Notes: generated from the sequence alone by a model not told the origin. 64,000 nt of DNA from Chromatiaceae bacterium (GCA_026984455.1 JALSSC010000031.1:62001-126000); one strand, 5' to 3'. Positions 16,490-25,522 are shown, counted from the first letter of the stretch. Made by a program: numbers and translations.

Positions 16490-17767
16490 TCACGCCTTTC
16501 CTTCGAACCGGTCGGGGAGCTGCGGTGGCAGTGACTTGACGCGGTATTCCGGGCGGCCGGCCTGCGCCAGCAGAAAAGGCAGCAGTCTGTCTTCGGCCCA
16601 CCTTGCAAAGTGTTGCCAGGCGGTCTTCTGCAAGGGTTGGAACCCATGTGCGAGGATGGAGTGGTTCCGCGCCTGGAGATGATCGAGCATCGCCTTGTGG
16701 TTGTCTGTCCAGAAAGCGGTCACCTCGCCGCCGCAATGGTGTGCAGCCAGCACCCAGGCGCTGTAGAGGCCGGCCTGTCGGCGACCATTACGGTTCTCTG
16801 TCAGGGTGATGCCTTCGGGGATCTTCTCTGCCGGTACGTCGCTCGTATCGATTTGCTTCTCCCGGAGCAACCACTGGGCGCTCCACTCCAGCAACCGGTA
16901 GATCCGCGCGACGGCATCGTCGTAGCGCCCCTGGGCCGCGCGCCGTTCGGCATTGCGCCAGAGGTCGAAGAGGCGCATGGGCTCGCGGGATGGATGTTCT
17001 CCGGTCAGGCGATCCAATGCGCTCAGCAGGGGACCATGGTCCGCCCCCAGCTTTGGACGGTAATGCTCGATGATCCCTTTCGCCCCGGCGTGGTCGAAAC
17101 GGTCCCATCGGGCGAAGGCACGGGAAAGATCCCTGGCACGCTGGTATTCGCCCCTCGATAACGGCCTTGAGGGTGGCTTCATGGCATCGAGCAGCCTCTC
17201 TGCCTGGTCGTAGGCATATGCCCCCCAGGGCAGCAGCGCCTGTCGGAAACGACGGTGAAAGCGCGTCTCTTCCACGCTGGCGGGTATGCTCTGTTCGTGC
17301 CCGTCGTCCACCCTGAGCAGGTTGGATCGGCTGCCGGTGACCAAGTGCAGCGCCACCCGTTCGTGATCGAGGGCGGCGGCCACCAGGGCGGCGCTCATGG
17401 TCTTGGTACCGCCGGTGTAGTCGGCCACCATTCGCCCCGAACCGGAGAGGTGCGCCTCCAGCCAGCGGCCCGCCTTGCCGTAGATGTCGTCGAAATCGTC
17501 TGGCGAGACCTCGATCACCTCGAAGCCGTCCGCTGACATTCCCACCTGGCTGGGGATGTTGGGAAGCGTCGGCTTCTCGTCTCCGTGCCTGGCGCGGATG
17601 ACGTTGCCCCGGCCGGTGATCTGAATGTAGGACCCCTTGTTACCGGTGGCCGGGTCGTCGGCGGAGCAGATGAAGCAGATACGCGAGGGCCGCAGGTCTT
17701 CGATGGCGCGCACGATGGGCTGGTGGGAGCCGCCGACGGTGCAGATCAGTACGGTCTTGTCATTCAT
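16490..17767 (-). CDS. CARF-HEPN effector, Cas02710 family (Csm6-like ribonuclease)
   Basis: 425-aa accessory protein of type III systems. The N-terminal CARF Rossmann domain starts TVLICTVGGSHQPIVRAIED and has the ligand-site loop ADYTGGTKTMSAALVAAAL (around 120-140), expected to sense cyclic oligoadenylate. The C-terminal half is helical and contains RNHSILAH (Arg367 to His374), a textbook R-X6-H HEPN RNase motif. ATG 17767 is preceded by AGAAGGAA. It lies 260 bases downstream of csm5 and is probably co-expressed. Likely role: collateral RNA cleavage on target recognition, by family knowledge. The ligand is unknown. Confidence 0.85.
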   Translation of the reverse strand: MNDKTVLICTVGGSHQPIVRAIEDLRPSRICFICSADDPATGNKGSYIQITGRGNVIRARHGDEKPTLPNIPSQVGMSADGFEVIEVSPDDFDDIYGKAGRWLEAHLSGSGRMVADYTGGTKTMSAALVAAALDHERVALHLVTGSRSNLLRVDDGHEQSIPASVEETRFHRRFRQALLPWGAYAYDQAERLLDAMKPPSRPLSRGEYQRARDLSRAFARWDRFDHAGAKGIIEHYRPKLGADHGPLLSALDRLTGEHPSREPMRLFDLWRNAERRAAQGRYDDAVARIYRLLEWSAQWLLREKQIDTSDVPAEKIPEGITLTENRNGRRQAGLYSAWVLAAHHCGGEVTAFWTDNHKAMLDHLQARNHSILAHGFQPLQKTAWQHFARWAEDRLLPFLLAQAGRPEYRVKSLPPQLPDRFEGKA

Positions 17768-18027
17768 CGTTCCTTCTCTCGTGTTGTACAACTCACGTTT
17801 CGGGGTTCGTATTCCAGGCCGGCATGGCCCGGGAGACTGCGGTGGCAGCCTGCGCAGCCTGGATGAAGGCCACAGGCCGGAATCCGGGGATGCGGGCCGG
17901 AGATGTAAGAAACCCGATGGTGGGTGGCATGGCGGGCGTCGCCCGTGTGGCACTCCGGATTCCGCTGCGCTTCACCCGGGCTACGAAACGTATATGGGTT
18001 CATCGGGTTTAGGTGGATGGGCGCAGG
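17768..18027 (-). repeat. Intergenic palindromic (REP/BIME-like) segment between csm5 and the CARF-HEPN gene
   Basis: About 17850-17890 reads CCTGGATGAAGGCCACAGGC followed by CGGAATCCGGG. About 17950-17992 reads CTCCGGATTCCGCTGCGCTT followed by CACCCGGGCTAC, the common proteobacterial REP type, in opposite orientation. The pair can fold into a long hairpin and may attenuate transcription between csm5 and the downstream gene. No ORF is supported. Confidence 0.5.
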
Positions 18028-19860
18028 TCATGAGGCATTTCTCAATGCATCGATCATCTCGCGACGCTTCGCCGTCTGCTTTCTGCGCCGATCGGACTTG
18101 AGGCCGGAGGGGGCCCAGCCGAAGCGTTCGAAGGCGGCCTGGATGGCATCGGCGGCCTGGGCCCGGTCTTCGGCGGACCAGGCTTGGGCGTCGTCTCTCA
18201 GGCGGTTGATGGTCCCCATCAGGTCGGCAAAACGGTCCTTGTTCAAGGGCGCCGTGGTGTTGAACGCGCTCAGTTCGTTCTGGAAGCGGTGCAGGCGCTT
18301 CGCGGCTTCGGGCAGGGCCTCGAATTCCGCCCGTTTGCGGGCGGCCTCCGCCTCTTCGGCGGCCCGGCGGGCGGCTTCCTCTTCTGCCTTGCGGCGCAGC
18401 TCGGCCTCTCTTTTCTCCTGTTCCCGTTGTGCCGCACGGCGTTTTGACTCGACCCGCTCCTGCACCCACCGCAGCCAGTCACGATCCTCCGCGGGCGGCT
18501 CGAATCCCCGCCAGGGATCGTCCGTCCCGTCCGGATCGATCTCCACCAGCAGCCAGCCGAAGGGCAGGAGCCCGCGTTGGGCCTGGCGCTCGTGACCGGC
18601 GAGCCATAGGGTCTTGCTCTTCGGGAGAAAGTAATAGAGTTCCCCTGATTTAGTGACCGACAAGTCACGCAGCTTGACCGGCAGAGGGATTTCTTCCCCC
18701 TTATAGATCAATACGTTGTCATCCATCGAAGTGTAATTTCTCTTTGCGTCCCGAATCTCATTCGCGAAGCCCTTTTCAACCCTCCTGTCTTTTATACGTA
18801 TCGAACGCACCCCATTGAGGGTGACCGACTCGGCGCCGCTGTGGCGCCCGGCGCGCAGCAGGAAGGCGCGGCCGGCATCGAAGGCCGGTTGCAGCGCATC
18901 CAGGAGGCGTTCGATCCGCTTCTTCCAGTCTGTATCCACATAGCCGCGTTGTGCCAACAGTTCCAACTCGTCACCCAAGATGGACCGGTAGAAGCCGTTG
19001 CAGGCGAGGGCGATCTCGTCGATCGAAAACCGCTGCTTCGGGGTGTTGGGGGCGTTGCCGACCGGGTCGAGATCCTGAACCGTCAGGCTGCCGGCGAAGG
19101 CGCGCGGGTGCAGTGGCGGCAGGCATTCGAGCAGTTGGTAGAGGTTTCTCTGCTCCGCCTGGGACTGGATCAGGACGCCGTTTTTCTCCACCGGGTGCTT
19201 CTTGCGGTTGAGGGCGAACCAGACCCTGGTGGCCAGTCCGACACCGGCATCCAGAGGGGCGTCGCCAAGATGGATCAGGCGCATGGGGTCGAGTTCGAAC
19301 TTGCCTGGGCGAAAGTCGAACAGCCGGGTTTGGAGTTCGCCGTTACGTTCATTGTGTTTCAACCGCTGTCCCCTATTGACCTTATTGAGCAGTGCGGTAT
19401 TGAGCAGCGCGGTGCGGATCGCCCCCTTCAGGCCGCTGCCGGGTAGGATGGGCCGGCCGCTGACCGGGTTCCAGGCGGTGCGTTGGATCTCCAGTTTGTT
19501 CTGCACCTTGCGGCCGCCCTGTTCATGCTGGGCGACCTGGCCGACCCGATCCTTGTAGAAGGCCTCGATGGTGGGGTTGACCCGCACCTGCCGTCGGGAG
19601 TGGCCGATCAGCCGTTCCCGGTTGGCGTGGAAGAAGCCCTGCACCTCGCGCAGCATCCGGTCGTCTGCCTTGGCCGCGAGGATCCGGTCGAGCCGCTCAC
19701 GCTCGGCCGCGGGCAGGGCCGCCAGCGCGCCGATCCCGTCGAACTCGAACAGGGCGCCGTCGTCGATGACGTAGCCGGTGGGTTCATAGTCGGCGTCGGT
19801 CCCCATGTGCACCGGTGACAGCGGGGTGACGGCGAGCCGGTAGTGTCTGTCTCTGCTCAT
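18028..19860 (-). CDS. csm5: Csm5, type III-A RAMP protein with long C-terminal extension
   Basis: Cas7-like end subunit of the Csm complex; it caps the backbone and takes part in crRNA maturation. The RAMP N terminus reads RLAVTPLSPVHMGTDADYEP, and the glycine-rich loop LPGSGLKGAIRTALLN lies near residue 140. The canonical part ends near residue 450; the rest of the 610 aa is a charged coiled coil (Glu/Arg/Ala-rich, ~470-525) and a helical tail with basic C terminus, well beyond the usual 340-420 aa. Start ATG overlaps the csm4 stop. Confidence 0.92.
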   Translation of the reverse strand: MSRDRHYRLAVTPLSPVHMGTDADYEPTGYVIDDGALFEFDGIGALAALPAAERERLDRILAAKADDRMLREVQGFFHANRERLIGHSRRQVRVNPTIEAFYKDRVGQVAQHEQGGRKVQNKLEIQRTAWNPVSGRPILPGSGLKGAIRTALLNTALLNKVNRGQRLKHNERNGELQTRLFDFRPGKFELDPMRLIHLGDAPLDAGVGLATRVWFALNRKKHPVEKNGVLIQSQAEQRNLYQLLECLPPLHPRAFAGSLTVQDLDPVGNAPNTPKQRFSIDEIALACNGFYRSILGDELELLAQRGYVDTDWKKRIERLLDALQPAFDAGRAFLLRAGRHSGAESVTLNGVRSIRIKDRRVEKGFANEIRDAKRNYTSMDDNVLIYKGEEIPLPVKLRDLSVTKSGELYYFLPKSKTLWLAGHERQAQRGLLPFGWLLVEIDPDGTDDPWRGFEPPAEDRDWLRWVQERVESKRRAAQREQEKREAELRRKAEEEAARRAAEEAEAARKRAEFEALPEAAKRLHRFQNELSAFNTTAPLNKDRFADLMGTINRLRDDAQAWSAEDRAQAADAIQAAFERFGWAPSGLKSDRRRKQTAKRREMIDALRNAS

Positions 19861-20816
19861 GCCGCGCCCTCCAGGTTGACGAACAGGCAGGGGGCATGGC
19901 CCTGCTGGACGGTGGCCCCGATGGCCTTGGACAACTCGCCATGGCCCCCAAGGCCGCGGCCGATGAGGGGTGCCGCGGGCAGCCGGGATGGCGTCAGCAG
20001 GGCGCCGGTATCGGCGAGCAGCACCGGGTTCTTGAACGGCCGGCCGCTGTGCACGGCGCGGTCGCCGTGGCGGCCGAAACGGGTGAAGGGGTGGTAGAAG
20101 CTGCGCGCGTCGTCCAGCGCTACGCCCTGCGGGGCGCAGGGGGCCAGCGTATAGCAGGCGTCGGCGCCGGGCGCGGTGGGCAGTTGCTGGTCGTCCGCCT
20201 CGACGGTGAACTTGCCCAGGCCGATGCTGGCATCGCGGCCGTGGCCGGTCAGGCCGATGTCGCCCAGGCCGCCGGCCAGTTCTGCGGCGTCGATGCGATC
20301 GGGGTCGTGGACCACCCAGAGATCGAAGGTCACGCCCCGGCCGTACCAGGTCTGGGGCAGGCTGTAGGGGGCGAATTCACCGCCGTGGGTGGTGCCGAGC
20401 CGGCGGTGGATGCTGTTGTGTGGCTGGGGCTGGGCCAGGCTCAGCTGCGGCGCGTCCGGGGATGCTCCCAGGGCCTCCGCCACCTCGGCGTCGGTCCTGC
20501 ACCGGGAGAGCCACTGCCGCACCGGCCGGGTGGCCGCCTCCAGTGGCAGCCAGCGGCGCTTCTTGATCCGCTTGCGTGCCTCGTCGACCCGCTCGAAGCG
20601 GTGCAGCGGCAGGGCCGGACGGGGCAGAAATCCACGGGGGAAGGCGTCGGAGCAGACCGCGAAGGGGTGCTCGGCGTAATCCCTCAGCAGTTCGGTCAGC
20701 CGTGCCTCGCCGTGGCGGTTGCGGAGCGCCCAGCAGAGCTGGCCGAAGAGGGTGTCGCCGCGTATCGGGCCGCCGAAGGCGGTCAGGGGGCGGAGCCGCA
20801 GGTGCAAGGTGTTCAT
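19857..20816 (-). CDS. csm4: Csm4, type III-A RAMP protein (Cas5 group)
   Basis: Binds the crRNA 5' handle and contacts Cas10. The 319-aa protein begins with the Cas5-like LHLRLRPLTAFGGPIRGDTL and LFGQLCWAL, and has the glycine-rich segment LTGHGRDASIGLGKFTV (~187-203). It lies 17 bases after csm3 and overlaps csm5. Assignment follows motif and position in the csm2-3-4-5 order. Confidence 0.92.
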   Translation of the reverse strand: MNTLHLRLRPLTAFGGPIRGDTLFGQLCWALRNRHGEARLTELLRDYAEHPFAVCSDAFPRGFLPRPALPLHRFERVDEARKRIKKRRWLPLEAATRPVRQWLSRCRTDAEVAEALGASPDAPQLSLAQPQPHNSIHRRLGTTHGGEFAPYSLPQTWYGRGVTFDLWVVHDPDRIDAAELAGGLGDIGLTGHGRDASIGLGKFTVEADDQQLPTAPGADACYTLAPCAPQGVALDDARSFYHPFTRFGRHGDRAVHSGRPFKNPVLLADTGALLTPSRLPAAPLIGRGLGGHGELSKAIGATVQQGHAPCLFVNLEGAA

Positions 20817-20833
20817 CGCGGTTTCCCCGGCGC

Positions 20834-21550
20834 TCAGATTTCGACGGCGGCGAGCCGCTCCATCAAGGATTCGTTTCCCTGTCGCAGAGCGGCGAAACGG
20901 AGCTTGCCGTAACCGCGCGAGCCGGAGCCGCCGATGCCGGAGAGTTCCAGCAGACGCAGGCCGCGCAGGATCTCGTCGCGCAGGTCCTCGCCGTCGTGGA
21001 TACGCAGGGTGAGCCGGAACTCGAAGCGGGCGCCGGCGGGGACGCGCTCGGTGTTGCGCGGGTTCTCGGCCACCCCCCGGATACGGTCGATGGCGTTTTC
21101 CATCTTCACCTCGGTCAGGAGCAGGTTCTTCTCGTCACGCATCTCCTCGACCCAGGCGGGGTCCAACTCGCAGTCCCAGAACGAGAGGCGGGTGGGCCCG
21201 ATCCGTTCCACCAGGGCCAGATCCTGATCCGCCCCCTCGGGGGCCCCGCCGAACAGGCGCAGGATCGATTCACCTGCCTTGAGCTGCTTTTCCTCCTTGA
21301 TCTCCTTGAGATGCTTGAAGCCAAGCGGCTTGCCACCGGTGAGGCCGACCACGCCGGCGCGCCACTCCATCAGGCTGCGCATCTTGCCCTTGAGGCTGGA
21401 GCCGGGGATGTAGGGCTGGTTGCTGACCGGGTTCTTGATCACCGGGTTGTCGGTGCCGCCGATGTGCATCTCGGTGTTGCCGCTGCCGATGTGCAGGCCG
21501 GAGAGCAGTTCGATCTGGCCGGTGATCTGGGTGATCTGAGTCAGTTGCAT
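20834..21550 (-). CDS. csm3: Csm3, backbone RNase of the Csm complex
   Basis: Multiple Csm3 copies form the Cas7 backbone and cut target RNA every 6 nt. In this 238-aa protein the motif GTDNPVIKNP keeps the catalytic Asp (residue 34 from the chosen ATG; Asp32 in S. epidermidis Csm3). IPGSSLKGKMRSLMEW follows, and the glycine-rich GIGGSGSRGYGKL is near the C terminus. ATG 21550 gives the family N terminus MQLTQITQITGQIELLSGLH; a reading from 21580 is less likely. Target RNA cleavage therefore looks functional. Confidence 0.94.
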   Translation of the reverse strand: MQLTQITQITGQIELLSGLHIGSGNTEMHIGGTDNPVIKNPVSNQPYIPGSSLKGKMRSLMEWRAGVVGLTGGKPLGFKHLKEIKEEKQLKAGESILRLFGGAPEGADQDLALVERIGPTRLSFWDCELDPAWVEEMRDEKNLLLTEVKMENAIDRIRGVAENPRNTERVPAGARFEFRLTLRIHDGEDLRDEILRGLRLLELSGIGGSGSRGYGKLRFAALRQGNESLMERLAAVEI

Positions 21551-21563
21551 CGTGGTACGCTCC

Positions 21564-22034
21564 TTATCCCTTGGGACCATGCAGTTTGTAGAAACCGAGG
21601 AAGGCCTCGAAAAAGAGTTTGAAGTTGCGCAGGGTCTCCAGATCGTCCACCTGTTTCAGACAGTGGGCGATCAGGTCGACGAAGTTGTCGTCCACATTCT
21701 TCCGGCCTTTGGCGTAGGCGGCCTTGGCGTTGAGCATGCGGATGAAAGGGAGATATTCGCCGAAGCGCTCGGGATTCTGCCGGGCGCGCTCCTCCCACAT
21801 CACCAGTTCTTCATAGAACTGGCGGATCTGCGACGGTTTGTTGCCGCGCTCGTTGGCGCCGATGGTCCGGGCGACTTGCTCGGCGATGGCGCTGAACAGA
21901 TCGGGGTCGAGGCTCGCGCCGTCGCGGGCCCTGATCACCACCTTGTCCAGTTGTATGGCCTGGCCCTGGGTGCTGCCGCGTTCCCGCCCGCCGCCACGCT
22001 GACCGTGGCCCCCTCGTTGTTGTCCATGGTTCAT
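21564..22034 (-). CDS. csm2: Csm2, small subunit of the Csm complex
   Basis: Small helical subunit lining the Csm belly. 156 aa: the first ~25 residues are a Gly/Arg/Gln-rich tail (RGG-like), followed by the Csm2 domain with SQIRQFYEELVMWEERAR, FIRMLNAKAAYAKGRK and the C-terminal FKLFFEAFLGFYK. It lies 13 bases after csm1 and 13 before csm3. The RGG-like tail might bind RNA, which is inference. Confidence 0.93.
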   Translation of the reverse strand: MNHGQQRGGHGQRGGGRERGSTQGQAIQLDKVVIRARDGASLDPDLFSAIAEQVARTIGANERGNKPSQIRQFYEELVMWEERARQNPERFGEYLPFIRMLNAKAAYAKGRKNVDDNFVDLIAHCLKQVDDLETLRNFKLFFEAFLGFYKLHGPKG

Positions 22035-22047
22035 GAGTCGGGTCTCC

Positions 22048-24765
22048 TCAGTTTCTCAGTTGGTAGAGATGCGCAAACAGCGCGATCTTGTAGGCGGCGC
22101 CGTGCCGGTTGATGGCCCCGCCGACGAACGTGCTCAGCTCCTGCTGCAGCCGCCGCCGGGCCTCCCGGTCCAGCCCCCGCCGCTGTTCCAGCATGCGCGC
22201 GGTGCGGTAGCTGAAACGTGAGTGCCACAGGGCGCTTTCGATCTTCGGGATGTGTCTCGGGTCGCGTGCCCGGCGCAGGTCCTCGGCCATGTCGGCCAGG
22301 TCTTGCAGACCGTAGAGGTAGCCGGTGCTGAGCCGCAGGCCGGCGCGTTCGCGATCCAGTTCCAGGGCGTGTTCGAGCAGTTCGGCGAAATCGTCCCAGC
22401 CGACGGTGTGACCGAAGCAGGTGACGCCGTCCTTGCGCAGCGTGCCGTCGTCGCCCCGGCGTTCCTTGGCGGCGTCCAGTGCCTGCTCCGCCCGTTCCCC
22501 CATCTGCCGCACCGGCATGCCCGGTTTGGTCATCGCCAGCCCGGCGCTGAAGTGGATCTGCGGGTTGTGGGCCACGTATCCGGTAAACTTCTCGCGCATC
22601 TCGCGGGCGAGCCTCAGGGTGCCGCGCCAGGGGCCGATCAGGAAGAAGTCGTCGCCGCCGGCGAAGACGGTGTAGGTGGAGGGGTGGTTCTTGCTGGCGA
22701 ACCATGGCAGCCAGAGGGCGAAGAAGTCGTTCATCTGCCGCGACAGGGCGGCCATCTTGGCGAAGGTGGGGCGTTGCAGGCCGCGCTCGAAGATGGCGCC
22801 GAGATCGTCCACGTCGCCCTTGAGGGTGGTCAGGGCGCTGACGCCGAGCCATTTGCCATGCTCTGTCAACGAGCGGTCGTCGCAGGCGATGAATTCGAAG
22901 GTCTTGGGTTCTTGCGGGTCCTTGCCATCGACCGGTTCGTCCAGGTGATCGTAGCGGCTGCGCTCCCAGGCGTTGAGTTCGCCGAACAGCGGCACGTGGC
23001 CGTTGATATTGCGCCGGGCATAGCCGTTGAACAGCGGGGCGTCGGCCTCTTCGGGCAAGCGGTAGTCCCAGGCGCGCAGCAGTTTGCCGGCACGCGCCAG
23101 CGGGCCGAACTTCCCGCTGCTCTCCTCGCCGCTGGTGAAGGTCACTCGGTAGCCGAAGATGGGCACGCGCAGGGTATCGCGGCCGAGGGGGTCACGGGTG
23201 ATCAGTATCCGCTCCCGGTGCGCCAGTTGTCTGCCGATGGCGATCTGGTCGGCGGCGAGGTCGCTGACCGCGGTGTCGCTGCCGTCCAGACGGTGGGTCG
23301 CCGGGGAACGGCCGTCGATGGCGCAGACCCCGAGGTCGTTGTCGAAACGGTCGAGAAAGGCCTCGAACACCGGCGCGGGTGCGTCCTCGCCACAGAGGCC
23401 GAAGCGGCGCGCCTTGGCATCCCCCAGGGCATCGAACAGGCGGTCGATCAACTGGCCGAAGCGGGAACGCCCGCCCTCCTTGCCGTCGTCGAGGAAGTCG
23501 TTGCAGCTCGCGCCGATCCAGGCGATGCCGATCCCGGCCTGACCGTGGGCATGGGCCAGAAACCAGTCGTCGAGCCGTTTCTGCACCTGTCGCAGCGTCT
23601 CGCGGGCCGCCTCGGTATTGGGGGCGACGATCAGGAACTTGCCGGCGGCGTTGATCACCTGGCTGGTCGGCGGCAGGGCCAGTTCGTCCAGGATCGCCAG
23701 CGCGGCGCATTCGGTCAGCAGGGAGACGTAGAACGAACGACCGCGCAACAGGCGGGCGGCGCGCTTCTGGGTCTCGCCGCCGGTGGCGAACAGGAACTCC
23801 TGAATACCGAAGAAGTCGCCCTGGACCAGCAGCAGCTTCTGTTCGTCCCAGTCCGGGCGGTCAAAGTCGGACAGGCGCTTGCGGACCTGTTCCGGGTCGT
23901 CGCCCCGGTCGTGGTGGTACCGCCAGAGTGAGGTCGCCACTGCCGCCACGGCGCAGCTGTGGTCGTACAGGGAGACCTCGGGGCGGGTGCCGAAGGCGGT
24001 GGCCGAGGGGATCGCCTGGGTGTAGCAGGCCCAGGCCGAGTCGAGGTGGTCGAGCCACAGGGGCCAGTCGGCGCGGTGGCTGGCGGGGATCCTCTCCAGG
24101 CCGGAGATGAAGGCCTGCCAGAGTTCGGCGTATTCCCGCTGCGCCTGTCGTTCGTTGGAGGTTTCGTAGCCCCCGGCCGCCACTGGGAACAGCGCATCGA
24201 CCGACAACGGACGCAATGGGTAGCGGTAGCGCAACTCGCCGCGGGCCGGCCGGTGTAGCGTATCACCCAGGTCGATCTGCTCGAACAGGGTCAACTGCCG
24301 CGCCGTGTAGTGGGTGCGTCCCTTCCGGGTCTCGTCCCGGGCCTGGTTGTATGCCGCGAATTTCTCCCGCTCGAAACCGGAGGCGACCCGGTCGGCGGTG
24401 GCCACGATCCACTGCAGGAAGGTCTCCGGCCTGTGGTGGCGGGCGGCGGCGTTGACGACGGAGTCGTCCACGTCCGGGTCGTTCCAGGCGGCGAAGGGGG
24501 CCACGTCGTCGCCGATCAGTTCGGGAAAGCGCCGTTCGAGCAGGTCCCAGGCCAGGGCGGTGTAGGCGGCATGCCTGTGGCTGTGATAGCCCTGCCGTTG
24601 CCGGAAGGGACAGTACTGGCTGACATGGCTGTCGAGCCTGTCTTTGTCCACTTCGATGCGGGCACGCTCGGCGAACTTGCCCAGATCGTGCAGGAAAGCG
24701 GCCAGCGCAACCCGGCTGCCAGCCCGTAGTGACTCGGCTTTGCTCAAGATTTCGGTCTCCTTCAT
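22048..24765 (-). CDS. csm1: Cas10/Csm1, HD nuclease and cyclic-oligoadenylate synthase
   Basis: Signature large subunit of type III-A, 905 aa. The N-terminal HD domain has FLHDLGKFAERA (His26-Asp27), expected to cut single-stranded DNA. Palm 1 begins near LLVQGDFFGIQEFLF; palm 2 carries VFAGGDDFFLIG (GGDD, ~residue 690), the cyclase site. HD, GGDD and the Csm3 Asp are all retained, so DNA cleavage, cOA signalling and RNA cleavage should all work. It is transcribed away from vapBC across only 53 bases. Confidence 0.96.
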   Translation of the reverse strand: MKETEILSKAESLRAGSRVALAAFLHDLGKFAERARIEVDKDRLDSHVSQYCPFRQRQGYHSHRHAAYTALAWDLLERRFPELIGDDVAPFAAWNDPDVDDSVVNAAARHHRPETFLQWIVATADRVASGFEREKFAAYNQARDETRKGRTHYTARQLTLFEQIDLGDTLHRPARGELRYRYPLRPLSVDALFPVAAGGYETSNERQAQREYAELWQAFISGLERIPASHRADWPLWLDHLDSAWACYTQAIPSATAFGTRPEVSLYDHSCAVAAVATSLWRYHHDRGDDPEQVRKRLSDFDRPDWDEQKLLLVQGDFFGIQEFLFATGGETQKRAARLLRGRSFYVSLLTECAALAILDELALPPTSQVINAAGKFLIVAPNTEAARETLRQVQKRLDDWFLAHAHGQAGIGIAWIGASCNDFLDDGKEGGRSRFGQLIDRLFDALGDAKARRFGLCGEDAPAPVFEAFLDRFDNDLGVCAIDGRSPATHRLDGSDTAVSDLAADQIAIGRQLAHRERILITRDPLGRDTLRVPIFGYRVTFTSGEESSGKFGPLARAGKLLRAWDYRLPEEADAPLFNGYARRNINGHVPLFGELNAWERSRYDHLDEPVDGKDPQEPKTFEFIACDDRSLTEHGKWLGVSALTTLKGDVDDLGAIFERGLQRPTFAKMAALSRQMNDFFALWLPWFASKNHPSTYTVFAGGDDFFLIGPWRGTLRLAREMREKFTGYVAHNPQIHFSAGLAMTKPGMPVRQMGERAEQALDAAKERRGDDGTLRKDGVTCFGHTVGWDDFAELLEHALELDRERAGLRLSTGYLYGLQDLADMAEDLRRARDPRHIPKIESALWHSRFSYRTARMLEQRRGLDREARRRLQQELSTFVGGAINRHGAAYKIALFAHLYQLRN

Positions 24766-24818
24766 GGGTCTGTCTCCGGGTTGTCGGTGCTATGATGCAT
24801 ATCAGGAGGTGTATCGAG
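24766..24818. promoter_or_regulatory. Shared 53-bp divergent region between csm1 and vapBC
   Basis: Contains a TATGAT -10-like box (24791-24796) reading toward vapB, the near-palindrome GATGCATATC, and the vapB ribosome site AGGAGGT (24804-24810). VapB-type antitoxins normally bind such palindromes in their own promoter. That any operator here also affects csm1 expression is inferred. Confidence 0.4.
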
Positions 24819-25037
24819 ATGAGAACCAATCTCGTGCTGAACGATGAGCTGGTGGCCGAGGCGCGGCGTGTGACCGGCGCCAGGACCAAGCGGGAGGTGG
24901 TGGAGATGGCGCTCAACGAACTGGTCATGCGCCATCGCCAACGGCGGCTCAAGGAGCTGAAGGGGATGGGGCTCATCGATCCGGACTACGACATCATTGC
25001 CGAGCGGCGCAATACGCGAAGCCGTGTACCTGATTGA
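24819..25037 (+). CDS. vapB: VapB-type antitoxin (PF09957-like)
   Basis: 72-aa antitoxin: MRTNLVLNDELVAEARRVTG then KTREVVEMALNEL-type helix (here TKREVVEMALNELVMRHRQR), the typical VapB DNA-binding domain with a C-terminal toxin-wrapping tail. ATG 24819 follows AGGAGGT by 8 bases. The end overlaps the first codons of vapC. It lies on the strand opposite to the cas genes, between csm1 and the CARF gene. Confidence 0.88.
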   Translation: MRTNLVLNDELVAEARRVTGARTKREVVEMALNELVMRHRQRRLKELKGMGLIDPDYDIIAERRNTRSRVPD

Positions 25038-25428
25038 CACCTGTGTCTGGATCGACTGGCTGTGTGAGCGGGAAACGGCGGTGACCAGGGCGCTCGACGG
25101 CTGGCTCGACGAAGGGACGGCCCGATTGGCGCCAGTCAGCGTCCAGGAGCTGCTCCACGGTGCACGGGGCCCCAGAGAACTGGACATTCTGCGGCAGCGC
25201 TTCACGGCCCTGCCGCGGTTGCCGGCGACCCTGGCGACCCATGCCGAGGCAGGGGCGCTGTACGCCCGCTGCCGTTGGCAGGGCATCACCATCCGCAGTC
25301 CCCATGATTGCCTGATTGCCGCCCTGGCCATCGAATACGCCACGCCGCTGTTGACGCTGGACCGGGATTTCGAGGCCATCGCCGCCATCGAGCCGCGCCT
25401 GGTCCTGGAGAAACCGGAGTCCCTCTGA
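25024..25428 (+). CDS. vapC: VapC PIN-domain ribonuclease toxin
   Basis: PIN RNase, usually cutting tRNA or rRNA. GTG 25024 starts YLIDTCVWIDWL (first acidic residue Asp of IDT); the other metal ligands are seen in SVQELLHG (Glu), SPHDCLIAALA (Asp) and LTLDRDF (Asp). 134 aa, so the toxin looks intact. An in-frame ATG at 24997 would add nine residues. It overlaps vapB by 14 bases and converges on the CARF gene. Confidence 0.88.
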   Translation: MYLIDTCVWIDWLCERETAVTRALDGWLDEGTARLAPVSVQELLHGARGPRELDILRQRFTALPRLPATLATHAEAGALYARCRWQGITIRSPHDCLIAALAIEYATPLLTLDRDFEAIAAIEPRLVLEKPESL

Positions 25429-25522
25429 ACGCTTTTGGCCGGGAGCGTCGTTGCCCTCCACCCGGGTCGGCGAGGGTGGGTGGCGTTCTCCTTTCCCGCT
25501 TCCGTTCCGCTCATCGCCGTTC

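Noticed and set aside
24729-25037. Longer form of vapB starting at 24729
   Set aside because: It would overlap csm1 and has no ribosome site, while ATG 24819 follows AGGAGGT and matches the family N terminus.
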